51,135 nucleotides of DNA from Muribaculaceae bacterium (GCA_022484565.1 JAKVKZ010000016.1:1-51135), one strand, 5' to 3'; shown: positions 36,498 to 44,995, counted from the stretch's first letter. Numbers and translations: made by a program. Notes: generated from the letters alone by a model not told the origin.

Positions 36498-36544
36498 CCG
36501 GCGGTTACGGCAGTAATCAGCAATGATTAAGGCGTAGCCGTCGG
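36498..36544 (+). other. Long hairpin after the PUL operon
   Basis: A 12-bp stem (36498-36509 with 36533-36544, including two G-T pairs) holds an inner TAATCA/TGATTA hairpin. No T-run follows. It starts 11 bases past the stop and may protect the 3' end of the operon mRNA. Confidence 0.5.
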
Positions 36545-36609
36545 TTAATGGCAAAAGATGTAATAAATTAATAATTTAATGATTATATAGCTTATTTCAT
36601 CTGTCAGTA

Positions 36610-36653
36610 AAGGTGGGCCGTTCACCCTGAGCGGAGTGTCGGCTTCACCTTTT
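36610..36653 (+). terminator. First candidate terminator of the PUL operon
   Basis: AAGGTGGGCCG pairs with CGGCTTCACCTT (one bulge), followed by TTTT including the last stem bases. The loop is 19 bases. Confidence 0.5.
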
Positions 36654-36669
36654 CAATGTAATCATGTGT

Positions 36670-36709
36670 GCTGCACCATCGGTTGTGAAATCAGTGGGGC
36701 AGCTTTTTT
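36670..36709 (+). terminator. Second candidate terminator of the PUL operon
   Basis: GCTGCACC at 36670-36677 pairs, with one mismatch, with GGGGCAGC at 36696-36703, and six T follow. The T-run is better than in the upstream hairpin, so this may be the main end of the transcript. Confidence 0.65.
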
Positions 36710-36728
36710 GTAATCTCCGAATCCAAAA

Positions 36729-36797
36729 CTTTCGAGTGCACTCTAAACTTTTATCAAAAAATATAATATTTTCGAGTCCATTCTAAACTTTTATCAA
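36729..36797. repeat. Two direct repeats of about 30 bases, 40 bases apart
   Basis: TTCGAGTgcAcTCTAAACTT at 36731 recurs with small changes at 36771, and the match continues through TTATCAA. The first copy holds the perfect palindrome GAGTGCACTC; the second copy has changed it. They lie between the PUL terminators and the 3' end of the next gene. Confidence 0.6.
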
Positions 36798-36845
36798 GAA
36801 TCCTCCCCGCATTACGTTGAGCTATATCTCCCTCAAAAAACAAGT

Positions 36846-37706
36846 TTATTCTTTTACGAACACTTTCTTCACCTTCCCGTCGCTCATTTTGATTATGTTT
36901 AATCCCCGTTGCATTTTTGCAATTTTGATTCCGTTCACGTCGTACACTCCCACGATTGTGGCGTTTACGTCATCGGCAATCCGCTCTGTACCGCTCACTG
37001 GCGAGCCGGCATAGTCGCTGAAGGCATCCTCATTGTTCGACGATTCCACATTCCAGTTCTTCGCCTTTGCTATTGCCACTTGGTCAGTATTGCACACGTT
37101 GGTGTCGCCATCGGTGTTCACCACCACTATTGTCCCTTCGTCATCGCCTTGCCTGTTCACAAGCGAATTAACCAGCACGCTCATGTTTGTCTCGCTGATT
37201 AAGTTGCTGTAGCAGTACAGGAAATCCAGATGGTGGTTATTGCCCACATCGAGTTTTGTCAGCTTGTTGTAGCTGCAGTCCAGCACTGTCAGTGCCGTGT
37301 CGTTCGCCACATCTATGCTTGTCAGTTTGTTGTGGGAAAAGTCCAGCCAGTCCATTTTAGTGTTCTTGCTCACATCAAGCTGTGTCAGGTCGTTATTCGT
37401 GCAGATAAGTGTAGTCAACGCCGTGTCCTCGCTCACGTCAATTTTTATCAGACCGTCGTCGTGTGCGTTAAGCGACTTGATTTCACCAGTCAATGTAATT
37501 GTGTCAGATGTCAATGCGAAGTGGCTGCCTGTTTCCTCGTATTTGCCGCTCACGCCGGTTAGCGCGTAATTGCCGTTGGCTTTGAAACCCAGCCAAATCG
37601 AGTCACCGACGTTCTTGTTGCTTATCATGGTTATCACGTTTTCCGATTGTGCGCTGATGCCAATCATCATCATTGCCATGGCGAATAGAATTTTAATTGT
37701 TCTCAT
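36846..37706 (-). CDS. Secreted leucine-rich-repeat protein
   Basis: A 286-residue exported protein. A signal peptide (RTIKILFAMAMMMIGISAQ) is followed by about five short leucine-rich repeats at about 75-165, of the type LTxLDVSxNTxLxxLDCSxN (ICTNNDLTQLDVSKNTKMDW, VLDCSYNKLTKLDVGNNHHL). The C-terminus reads VGVYDVNGIKIAKMQRGLNI followed by a Lys-rich MSDGKVKKVFVK. That ending is common in Bacteroidales secreted proteins and resembles a C-terminal sorting signal. Binding partners are unknown. It is transcribed towards the PUL terminator region and is not part of the PUL. Confidence 0.75.
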   Translation of the reverse strand: MRTIKILFAMAMMMIGISAQSENVITMISNKNVGDSIWLGFKANGNYALTGVSGKYEETGSHFALTSDTITLTGEIKSLNAHDDGLIKIDVSEDTALTTLICTNNDLTQLDVSKNTKMDWLDFSHNKLTSIDVANDTALTVLDCSYNKLTKLDVGNNHHLDFLYCYSNLISETNMSVLVNSLVNRQGDDEGTIVVVNTDGDTNVCNTDQVAIAKAKNWNVESSNNEDAFSDYAGSPVSGTERIADDVNATIVGVYDVNGIKIAKMQRGLNIIKMSDGKVKKVFVKE

Positions 37707-37771
37707 TTCAATTAGTTTTTTGTTATTTGTATTTTTAATTTTCCCATTTCTAAAAGTATCAGTTACTGTCT

Positions 37772-38251
37772 TCAGTCTTCTTTATTCTTCTTGAAAATCC
37801 CTTTAATGGCATTTTTAGCTTCATTCACGCCCTTTTTCGTCTTATGCCATTGTTTTTTAGCCTTTTCCGTCACCGCTGTGCTCACCGAGTCCATATTCTC
37901 CGAGATCTCTCTGATTTTCATGTCAGTCCTGTTGCCAATCGTGTCCATTTGGTGCACAGCTCTGTTAGCTCTTTCGTTAGCTCGGCATCCAGCGCTATCA
38001 GCAGACGTTTTCACCTGTCTGAAAGCCTTGTCAGCCTTATCGCCAATCTTCGTGCCGGTCGTGTCAACCTTTCCAGCAAAACGTTTTATCGCCTTTCCTG
38101 GCGTCATCTTTTCCGCGTCCGCTTTCCGAGCCGAGTCAGCATATTCCTTTTTTACTTTTGTGGCATAGTATTTACTTTCCTTGCCCGTCATCATAGTGCT
38201 CACGCCTGCAAGCACCATCACCGTCATGATTATAGTCAATAATTTTCTCAT
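37772..38251 (-). CDS. Hypothetical exported helical protein
   Basis: A 159-residue protein that I do not recognise. The N-terminus KLLTIIMTVMVLAGVSTMM is a signal peptide or membrane anchor. The rest is hydrophilic, rich in Lys, Asp, Ala and Arg, and mostly helix-forming (KAIKRFAGKVDTTGTKIGDK and similar), with spacing that suggests coiled coil or apolipoprotein-like helices. It ends in a basic tail (GIFKKNKED). A TAAATTTG box lies about 20 bases upstream. It may be co-transcribed with the LRR gene 65 bases downstream. Confidence 0.6.
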   Translation of the reverse strand: MRKLLTIIMTVMVLAGVSTMMTGKESKYYATKVKKEYADSARKADAEKMTPGKAIKRFAGKVDTTGTKIGDKADKAFRQVKTSADSAGCRANERANRAVHQMDTIGNRTDMKIREISENMDSVSTAVTEKAKKQWHKTKKGVNEAKNAIKGIFKKNKED

Positions 38252-38270
38252 TTTCTCATATATTTTGCTG

Positions 38271-38278
38271 CAAATTTA
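38271..38278 (-). promoter_or_regulatory. -7 box of the helical-protein gene
   Basis: TAAATTTG on the minus strand (38278 to 38271). No TTG at the standard distance. The leader would be about 15 bases. Confidence 0.4.
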
Positions 38279-38378
38279 GCATTTTCCCATTATCTAAGTT
38301 ATAAAATGCTCAGCATTTTTCGAATATGCCAATAAGCTATGATTAGTATAACAAAAGGAATGCCAAAACCTCTTAATA

Positions 38379-38411
38379 AATGCCGCCACATCAAAATTGA
38401 TGGGCGGCATT
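38379..38411 (-). terminator. Terminator-like hairpin after the CoA transferase
   Basis: TGCCGCC at 38381-38387 and GGCGGCA at 38403-38409 form a GC-rich stem with an inner ATCAA/TTGAT extension. On the minus strand a short TTTATT follows. It lies about 45 bases past the CoA transferase stop. Confidence 0.6.
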
Positions 38412-38455
38412 CATTTATACTAAGCGTGCTTTCCCTACGGGGAAGCGGAATCAGG

Positions 38456-39955
38456 CTAATTCATGAATTTAGAGAAATCCGTCTTGCGCATATCGCCTTG
38501 CTCATTCAACGTGACATGGAATGCAAACGCTGCACGGAGAGTGTGAGGAGTTTGGCCAATCTTGCCCATATTAAGATATTCACGGAGCAATGGGCGATAA
38601 TCAGGATGAGCGCATCTTTCGATAACCTCATGGGCACGCTGAATAGGATCCTTGCCACGAAGGTCGGCAAAGCCCTGCTCTGTGATGATGACATCAACAG
38701 AATGCTCGCTGTGGTCGACGTGAGTAGCCATAGGAACAATGGCACTGATAAGGCCGTCCTTGGCAGTTGACGGGCAACTGAAGATGCTCACATAGGCATT
38801 CCTTGCGAAGTCGCCAGAACCACCGATGCCGTTCATCATCTTAGTTCCTACAACGTGGGTGGAATTGACATTGCCGAAGATGTCTGCCTCAAGAGCCGTG
38901 TTCATGGCAATAACGCCCAAACGGCGGATAATTTCAGGGTTATTGGAGATTTCCGACGGACGGAGAGCCAATTTATCGTGGAAGAAATCGAGATTGCTGT
39001 TGAATTCTTCCATGGCATCGTTAGAGATGGTCATTGAAGATGTGCTGGCAAATGTGCACTTGCCTGATTCAATCAATTTAATGACGGAATCCTGAATGAC
39101 CTCGGTAAACATTTGGAACGGCGGAATTTCGGCACTTGCATCAAGGCCGGCAAGCACTGCGTTGGCAACGTTGCCCACACCTGACTGAATAGGCAGGAAA
39201 GTCTTAGGGATTCTGCCGGCACGGACTTCGCCAAGAAGGAACTCGCAAACGTTGTTACCAATCTGCAAGGTCTTGTCGTCGATAGGAGTGAAAGGCTTTT
39301 TGCCGACAGGCATTGAAGTCTTAACAATACCGACAATCTTTTTAGGGTCAACTTTCAGGATAGGCGAGCCAATACGGTCGCTCGGTTTGAGAATTGGAAT
39401 AGGCAGACGGCTCGGCGGGTCAAGGGGAACATAAATGTCGTGCAGGCCAAGCATCTTTGGTGAGAGCTGGTCGTTAAGCTCAATGTAAATCTCCTTGGTG
39501 AGACGGGCAAAAGTAGGAATGTTGCCAGTTCCGGTGCTCAACACGATTTCGCCATCATCGCTGACACTCTGCGCCTCGATAATTACCTTGTCGATACCGC
39601 CAAAAAAGCCATAACGGACTTCCTGGGCAAGTTCGGAAAGGTGCTTGTCGAAATAGTGCATCTCGTGTGCATTGATAGCATTGCGTGAATCCTTGTTGTT
39701 GGCCTGATAAGGAGTACGCATGTTGATTGCATGAGCGCGGGAAAGCTCACCATCGACGAAATCGCTGGTAGAGGCCCCAGAGAAGATGTTAATCTTGAAT
39801 TCGCGTCCAGCTTCATGTTCACGGCGGGCTTTGGCCGCAATTGACATTGATATTACTTTAGGGGCACCTGCCATGGTAAAGCCTGAGAGGCCCACGGTGT
39901 CGCCATTTTGAAAATGCTCGGCTGCTTCTTCGGCAGTAATAATTGGAAATTTCAT
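38456..39955 (-). CDS. Acetyl-CoA hydrolase/transferase family (succinate or propionate CoA-transferase)
   Basis: A 499-residue cytoplasmic enzyme. The N-terminus ITAEEAAEHFQNGDTVGLSG and the QSGVGNVANAVLAGL segment mark the cat1/AarC-type CoA-transferase family. The catalytic Glu that forms the acyl-CoA thioester is probably Glu285 in MFTEVIQDSV. Near the C-terminus ITEQGFADLRGKDPIQRAHE is the other conserved stretch. It moves CoA between succinate, acetate and perhaps propionate, and could supply the last step of succinate-to-propionate or acetate formation in fermentation. The start is the ATG at 39955; the TTG six bases upstream is less likely. The proline-rich membrane protein gene ends 35 bases upstream, so the two may share a transcript. 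Confidence 0.92.
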   Translation of the reverse strand: MKFPIITAEEAAEHFQNGDTVGLSGFTMAGAPKVISMSIAAKARREHEAGREFKINIFSGASTSDFVDGELSRAHAINMRTPYQANNKDSRNAINAHEMHYFDKHLSELAQEVRYGFFGGIDKVIIEAQSVSDDGEIVLSTGTGNIPTFARLTKEIYIELNDQLSPKMLGLHDIYVPLDPPSRLPIPILKPSDRIGSPILKVDPKKIVGIVKTSMPVGKKPFTPIDDKTLQIGNNVCEFLLGEVRAGRIPKTFLPIQSGVGNVANAVLAGLDASAEIPPFQMFTEVIQDSVIKLIESGKCTFASTSSMTISNDAMEEFNSNLDFFHDKLALRPSEISNNPEIIRRLGVIAMNTALEADIFGNVNSTHVVGTKMMNGIGGSGDFARNAYVSIFSCPSTAKDGLISAIVPMATHVDHSEHSVDVIITEQGFADLRGKDPIQRAHEVIERCAHPDYRPLLREYLNMGKIGQTPHTLRAAFAFHVTLNEQGDMRKTDFSKFMN

Positions 39956-39990
39956 GTTCAACTAACTTTTATTCGATTTATATTGAAAGG

Positions 39991-40377
39991 TTAAAATTTA
40001 CGTTTTAAAATCTCGTTGGCAACTATGGCTTTACGCCATTCCTCGGGTGAGCGCGGAACGTAAGGGTTCTGGCGGAAGCCTTCGCTGACGAAGCCATTAA
40101 TAGGAGGCACATCAGGCAATGAATGCACTCCCTCCTGCGACGGAGCTTCGGGAATGAACGGCCTTGCTACGGGCTTTGCAGCGGGCTGAGGCCGATTAGC
40201 AGCAATGGGTTTAAACTGAGGCTTGGGTGAAGACGGCGTTAGTGGCGGGACAGGGGCATAAGGCCTAACCTCACGCTCAGCGGGACGCCGCGGTGGCTGC
40301 TTCTTCTTGCTGAACATCGAGCTCAGCAAGATTCCACCTATTATGATGACATAAATCCAAACGCTCACTTCATCCAT
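39991..40377 (-). CDS. Hypothetical membrane-anchored proline-rich protein
   Basis: A 128-residue protein. One N-terminal membrane segment (VSVWIYVIIIGGILLSSMF) is followed by a basic patch (SKKKQPPRRPAEREVRP), a Pro/Ala-rich linker, and a C-terminal helix with SPEEWRKAIVANEILKRKF. The last segment resembles small conserved tails seen in Bacteroidota membrane proteins upstream of metabolic genes, but I cannot name the family. The start at 40377 sits just after a promoter (40395-40425); the longer frame starts upstream of it. It is divergent from miaB. Confidence 0.65.
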   Translation of the reverse strand: MDEVSVWIYVIIIGGILLSSMFSKKKQPPRRPAEREVRPYAPVPPLTPSSPKPQFKPIAANRPQPAAKPVARPFIPEAPSQEGVHSLPDVPPINGFVSEGFRQNPYVPRSPEEWRKAIVANEILKRKF

Positions 40378-40394
40378 TGGACTACAAATTTCCT

Positions 40395-40425
40395 CAAAAT
40401 TAAAGTTTATTTGCCTATTAACCAA
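40395..40425 (-). promoter_or_regulatory. Promoter of the proline-rich membrane protein gene
   Basis: On the minus strand TTG at 40425-40423, 20 bases, TAATTTTG at 40402-40395. The leader is about 13 bases. Confidence 0.6.
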
Positions 40426-40503
40426 AAAAACATTCAAAAATATACTCATATTATTCCGATACATTAATTTTCAACAATTTATGGGCTGCCATTTCAGCGC
40501 TTT

Positions 40504-40534
40504 TTGCCTATGGCAAGTTTTTTCACTACCTTTG
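40504..40534 (+). promoter_or_regulatory. Promoter of miaB
   Basis: TTG at 40504-40506, 20 bases, TACCTTTG at 40527-40534. It lies inside the upstream extension of the open frame and so selects ATG 40562. Confidence 0.75.
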
Positions 40535-40561
40535 CAGTCCAATTCAGAATTCATTACTCAA

Positions 40562-41938
40562 ATGTCAACAAATCATATCCCCGACAGCCAGCATCTTACA
40601 TACAGTGCTGGCGAATTCACAAAACGTCTTCACATTCTCACTTACGGATGCCAAATGAACGTGGCCGACAGCGAAGTCGTGGCTTCCGTAATGAAAATGG
40701 CAGGCTATGACCTGACCGACAAAATTGACGATGCCGACGCAGTGTTCATCAATACCTGCTCAGTGCGCGACAATGCCGAACAACGGGTGTTTTCGCACAT
40801 TCGCCAACTTGCACCCGTGAAGAAAAGCCGCAGGCTGATAATCGGTGTGATAGGCTGCATGGCCGAAAGGCTGAAGCAGACGCTAATCACCGAATATAAC
40901 GTTGACATCGTGGCCGGCCCTGACGCCTACCTGCAACTGCCGAATCTTGTGGCTGCCGCAGAGAACGGAGAGAAAGCAATCGACATAGACCTTTCCACTA
41001 CCGAAACCTACCGCGACATAATCCCTACCAGAATCGCCGGAAACCGGATTGGCGGATTCATCAGCATAATGAGGGGCTGCAACAACTTCTGCTCCTACTG
41101 CATCGTGCCCTACACGAGGGGGCGTGAGCGCAGCCGTGAACCGGCAAGCATACTTGCCGAACTGCACGACCTGCAATCGCGCGGCTTCCACGAGGTGACA
41201 CTGCTGGGCCAGAACGTGAATTCCTATAACTTCACTCCAACCGACGGCGGAGAAACGGTGGATTTCCCGCATCTGCTCGCCATGGTGGCAGAAGCAGCAC
41301 CCGAAATGCGCATCCGCTTCACCACATCGCACCCTAAGGACATGAGCGATGACACGATCGCAACAATCGCCTCACACGCCAATATATGCAAGCACATCCA
41401 CCTGCCAGTGCAATCGGGCAGCAATGCAGTGCTGAAGCTGATGAACAGGCGCTACAACAGAGAATGGTATCTCGACCGCATAGCAGCCATCCGCAAAGCC
41501 ATTCCCGACTGTGGAATCTCGACCGACCTCTTTACCGGCTTCCACGACGAGAGCGAAGAAGATTTCCAGCTCACTCTGAGCCTTATGCGTGAAGTTGGCT
41601 TCGATTCCGCCTTCATGTTCAAATATTCCGAGCGCCCGGGCACTTACGCATCGAAAAACCTGCCCGACAATGTGCCTGAAGAAGTGAAAATCGACAGGCT
41701 CAACCGCATGATTGCACTTCAGAACGAACTGTCGCTTGCAAGCAACCAACGCGACGTGGGCAAGACCTTTGAAGTGCTTGTGGAGGGCTATTCAAAACGC
41801 TCACGTGCCGATATTTTCGGACGCACCCAGCAGAACAAGGTGATAGTGTTCCCAGTGGGAACCCATCATGCCGGCGACCTTGTGACGGTGAAAGTGACCA
41901 GCGCAACGTCGGCGACACTCCTTGGCGAAGAAATTTAG
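40562..41938 (+). CDS. miaB: tRNA-2-methylthio-N6-isopentenyladenosine synthase
   Basis: A 458-residue radical-SAM enzyme that adds a methylthio group to i6A37 of tRNAs. The UPF0004 domain has the three iron-sulfur Cys in TYGCQMN, NTCSVR and IGCMAE. The radical-SAM motif C-x3-C-x2-C is RGCNNFCSYCIVPYTRGRER near residue 172. The TRAM domain ends the protein (about 395-458). The start is set at 40562 because a good promoter occupies 40504-40534; the in-frame extension to 40481 would put coding sequence upstream of the transcript. The MFS gene starts 19 bases downstream, so the two are probably co-transcribed. Confidence 0.95.
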   Translation: MSTNHIPDSQHLTYSAGEFTKRLHILTYGCQMNVADSEVVASVMKMAGYDLTDKIDDADAVFINTCSVRDNAEQRVFSHIRQLAPVKKSRRLIIGVIGCMAERLKQTLITEYNVDIVAGPDAYLQLPNLVAAAENGEKAIDIDLSTTETYRDIIPTRIAGNRIGGFISIMRGCNNFCSYCIVPYTRGRERSREPASILAELHDLQSRGFHEVTLLGQNVNSYNFTPTDGGETVDFPHLLAMVAEAAPEMRIRFTTSHPKDMSDDTIATIASHANICKHIHLPVQSGSNAVLKLMNRRYNREWYLDRIAAIRKAIPDCGISTDLFTGFHDESEEDFQLTLSLMREVGFDSAFMFKYSERPGTYASKNLPDNVPEEVKIDRLNRMIALQNELSLASNQRDVGKTFEVLVEGYSKRSRADIFGRTQQNKVIVFPVGTHHAGDLVTVKVTSATSATLLGEEI

Positions 41939-41957
41939 CGACCATTACAGAATAAAT

Positions 41958-43145
41958 ATGCAGAAAGAACAGAAAGAGAAATTATGGAACAGCAATTATG
42001 TGAAAATCAACATAGCCAACTTTATGTTGTTTTTCTCATTCTATCTTCTGCTGCCTCTGCTTCCGCTATACCTGCGCGACACCTTCCATGCCGGCAAGGA
42101 CATGATAGGCTTCGTGCTTTCGGGCTACACCATCACCGCCTTGATGATGCGCCCATTCAGCGGATACCTCGTTGACAGTTTTCCACGCAAGAATGTGCTG
42201 CTGATATGCTATTTCTGCTTCGCGATTTTCTTCGCGGGCTATTTTGCAGCCGGCACAATCCTGCTGTTTGCCGCAGTCCGCACACTGCACGGGATTCCAT
42301 TCGGAGCGGTGACCGTGTCGAACAGTACAGTGGCAATCGACGTGCTGCCATCGTCGCGCCGAGCCGAAGGAATTGGATACTACGGCATAAGCAACAACCT
42401 CGCAATGGCGATGGGGCCTTCAGCATCAATTTATCTTTATGCATTTCATCCTGATTATAATTACATTTTCGCCGCCGCCCTCATCACCGCCACAATAGGA
42501 TTCATTGTGGACACCACGGTGAAAGTGCCTGCCCGCTGCACAGTGAAGGACAAGCAGCCGATTTCCTTCGACAGATTTTTCCTGACAAAAGGATGGATGG
42601 AGGCGTTCAACCTTATATTTATATCGTTCTCGTTCGGAATACTCTCGACTTATCTCGCAATTTATGGAAAAGACGAGATTGGAATAACGTCCGGGACGGG
42701 AGGATTTTTCCTGATGATGGCAATCGGGCTTATCACGTCGCGACTTTTCACCAACCGAAGTCTGCGCACCGGCCGAATTACACGGAACGCCAAAATGGGG
42801 CTTACACTGTCGCTGCTTGGCTACCTTATGTTCGTCGCAATTCGCCAGCCGTTTGCCTATTACGGAGCGGCACTGATAATCGGCCTCGGCAACGGGTCGA
42901 TGGCACCGGCGTTCAATACCATGTTCGTGAATCTCGCCACCAACAATCAGCGCGGGACAGCCAATTCCACATATCTCACAGCTTGGGACGTGGGAGTGGG
43001 CATCGGAGTGCTTGTTGGAGGAGTTGTGGCCGAGACATTCAGTTATCATTCCGCATTTTGGGCAGCTTTTGGCGTGAATGCCGTAGGCGTGATTATTTTC
43101 TATCTGCGCACTGCCCGCCATTTCAATACCCACAAACTCAGATGA
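41958..43145 (+). CDS. MFS transporter
   Basis: A 395-residue inner-membrane protein with about twelve hydrophobic segments. The conserved loop between segments 2 and 3 reads MMRPFSGYLVDSFPRKNVLL (Gly-x-x-x-Asp and basic residues), a typical major-facilitator signature. It resembles drug/proton-antiporter or sugar-efflux-like subgroups, but the substrate cannot be named. It starts 19 bases after miaB. The long open frame on the opposite strand (42426-43745) is a shadow of this gene plus the tandem repeats beyond it. Confidence 0.88.
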   Translation: MQKEQKEKLWNSNYVKINIANFMLFFSFYLLLPLLPLYLRDTFHAGKDMIGFVLSGYTITALMMRPFSGYLVDSFPRKNVLLICYFCFAIFFAGYFAAGTILLFAAVRTLHGIPFGAVTVSNSTVAIDVLPSSRRAEGIGYYGISNNLAMAMGPSASIYLYAFHPDYNYIFAAALITATIGFIVDTTVKVPARCTVKDKQPISFDRFFLTKGWMEAFNLIFISFSFGILSTYLAIYGKDEIGITSGTGGFFLMMAIGLITSRLFTNRSLRTGRITRNAKMGLTLSLLGYLMFVAIRQPFAYYGAALIIGLGNGSMAPAFNTMFVNLATNNQRGTANSTYLTAWDVGVGIGVLVGGVVAETFSYHSAFWAAFGVNAVGVIIFYLRTARHFNTHKLR

Positions 43146-43160
43146 GAGTTTGGAATGAGC

Positions 43161-43555
43161 GTGGGACAAAATTTGGCCTTTAATTGGCTGATTTACTGAT
43201 TTGTGGGTGGAGTGTCCCAGAAAGTTTTTCACTATAATTTTCATTACTGAGATTTTTGGATTTGCGTGGGACAAGTTTTGGCTTGCAAATGGCTGATTTA
43301 CTGATTTGTGGGAGGAGTGTCCCAGAAAGTTTTTCACTATAATTTTCATTACTGAGATTTTTGGATTGGCGTGGGACAATTTTCGGCTTGCAAGTGGCTG
43401 ATTTACTGATTTGTGGGCGGAGTGTCCCAGAAAGTTTTTCACTATAATTTTCTTTACTGAGATTTTCGGATTTGCGTGGGACAAAATTTGGCTTGCAACT
43501 GGCTGATTTACTGATTTGTGGGTGGAGTGTCCCAGAAAGTTTTTCACTATATTTT
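43161..43555. repeat. 105-bp tandem repeat, about 3.8 copies
   Basis: Units begin at 43161, 43266, 43371 and 43476, exactly 105 bases apart; the fourth is cut at about 43555. Each unit contains GTGGGACA near its start and TGTCCCAG about 47 bases later, an inverted repeat, then AAAGTTTTTCACTATA. The units differ at scattered sites. As 105 is a multiple of three, an open frame survives on the minus strand, giving a 35-residue repeat, but the differences change residues freely and the frame runs on antisense to the MFS gene. Confidence 0.9.
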
Positions 43556-44044
43556 TCGCGATGTTGGGACAGGGGAATTTATTTATTAAATAGCTGATTA
43601 TTAGCATATTAATGTCTTCACGGATTTGTGGGACATTGAGAAGTTGGTGGGACAACTGGGACAGGCTTTTCATTAGGCACGTTTTACGCATTCTTGATGA
43701 TGCGGAGATTTTGGGGAGTGAGATTTGTGATTGACTGGTTTTCATGGCTGCTCTTTTCGCGCGAAGTTAATGGCTCAGGAAATTGATGGTGCAAGAAAAT
43801 GGGAAAAAGTCAGCAGTGAATAGTGAATAAGGCATATTTGATTTTAGGGCATATAAGGCTCATAATTAAAATGCTTCGCATTCTTTGGGGGAAGTTTTGG
43901 CGCACAAATCTCACGAATGCGTTCGGAATGAATTTTTGGATTTTGCTTTTTGGATTTTGGGGCTGATGTGGCCGATGGGTCCAATGAGGCTGATGGGATT
44001 TAAAATGTAAACATTTTATTGAATAAATCACCTGTGATGCGTGA

Positions 44045-44066
44045 GGGCGGATACATGGATCCGCCC
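44045..44066. repeat. Perfect GC-rich hairpin, REP-like
   Basis: GGGCGGAT, loop ACATGG, ATCCGCCC: an 8-bp perfect stem followed by CTAC. It lies 40 bases past the lipoprotein stop in the minus direction. There is no T-run, so it resembles a dispersed palindromic element more than a terminator. Confidence 0.5.
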
Positions 44067-44105
44067 CTACTTCAATGGAATGATTAGGGAGGATATAACT
44101 GCTAC

Positions 44106-44756
44106 TTATTTGGGAATGGAATCATTAGTCAACACATCATCTATGATGTCCTTAATGTTTTCCATACCATCTTTGGCATTATTATCAAGATTGTAAATCA
44201 TTAAACTTTTTTCCATTTTTTCATCCACAAGAATAGCTATATTTTCTGCGCTCTTTACACCATATCCGTTGGCGGAATTGAAGCGCTGAGTAATTATCCA
44301 GCCTATGAATTTGGACTTTTTAATTTTGCTATTTCTATCTCTTATGATTTTCTGCTGCACATTCTCCTTCGCTGAGATCTTTTCAAGCTGTTTGGAAAGC
44401 TTGTCTATTTTTTCATTAGCCTGCCGAATGCTCTCTTTCTCATATTCACTCATATAATAAGGATTAGAGTTCATCGCCGCTGAGGATTTTTCGAGGTCTA
44501 ACTTATCGGTTAAATCCTCTTTCTTTGATTCCAAGTCGAGTAGCTCATAAGCCGCCCTGACTGCATCAGGATCAATGTAGATGTTTTCAAAAGCGCTGTC
44601 AACTTTTGTTTCAATAGGTTCGTAACTTGAAGCATTTGTAAGCATTGGCGTAATTACCTTCTTTACAATAGCTTCAGCTTTCTTTTCACGTGACTGGCCA
44701 CAGCTGATAAAAAGCATCGAGCAAATGGCAAGTAAAATCAATGTCAATTTATTCAT
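44106..44756 (-). CDS. Hypothetical coiled-coil lipoprotein
   Basis: A 216-residue lipoprotein with the lipobox FISC after a hydrophobic signal (KLTLILLAICSML). The mature protein is hydrophilic and strongly helical. Residues about 75-145, with EKESIRQANEKIDKLSKQLE, look like a coiled coil. There is no conserved enzymatic motif, and I do not recognise the family. It has a full promoter at 44804-44834 and is divergent from the nuclease-like operon at 45098. That divergent position could mean a shared regulatory region, but nothing else ties the two together. Confidence 0.7.
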   Translation of the reverse strand: MNKLTLILLAICSMLFISCGQSREKKAEAIVKKVITPMLTNASSYEPIETKVDSAFENIYIDPDAVRAAYELLDLESKKEDLTDKLDLEKSSAAMNSNPYYMSEYEKESIRQANEKIDKLSKQLEKISAKENVQQKIIRDRNSKIKKSKFIGWIITQRFNSANGYGVKSAENIAILVDEKMEKSLMIYNLDNNAKDGMENIKDIIDDVLTNDSIPK

Positions 44757-44803
44757 TTTTCAGGCGTTTAAATAGTTATTAGGCATCATCCTATAATTAG
44801 GAA

Positions 44804-44834
44804 CAAAAATATTAAAAAACTCTTGATTTGACAA
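44804..44834 (-). promoter_or_regulatory. Promoter of the coiled-coil lipoprotein gene
   Basis: On the minus strand TTG at 44834-44832, 20 bases, TATTTTTG at 44811-44804. The leader is about 43 bases. Confidence 0.6.
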
Positions 44835-44995
44835 AAAAATGCGGGAAATTGTACGGGATATGATAAGAATAGGACCAATAATTTGATGATAAAATTGGCA
44901 TCACTTAACTACTGCCGCGTTTCCACCCATAAATAATACGATTGGTTTCTTTCACAGTGCGTTATTGTAAGCCGAATTAAATTCTCTTGAATTTT

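Larger units (their letters stand above)
43146..44105. other. Gene-free stretch dominated by tandem repeats
   Basis: There is no credible coding sequence between the converging MFS and lipoprotein genes. From 43161 to about 43555 it is a 105-bp tandem repeat array; from 43560 to 43665 degraded GGGACA motifs continue; 43740-44040 is unremarkable; a perfect GC-rich hairpin lies at 44045-44066. Confidence 0.6.

Noticed and set aside
36498-36544. Intrinsic terminator
   Set aside because: The stem is strong, but no T-run follows in either direction; kept as a hairpin only.
43161-43555. CRISPR array
   Set aside because: The units are contiguous 105-bp tandem copies without unique spacers, and no cas genes are present.
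42426-43745. 439-codon open frame on the minus strand with a 35-residue repeat
   Set aside because: It runs antisense through most of the MFS gene, and the rest comes from the 105-bp tandem repeat. Differences between units change residues freely, so there is no sign of protein-level selection.
43810-44031. 73-codon minus-strand open frame between the repeats and the REP-like hairpin
   Set aside because: Low-complexity His/Pro/Lys sequence, no signal peptide, no promoter and no conserved motif.
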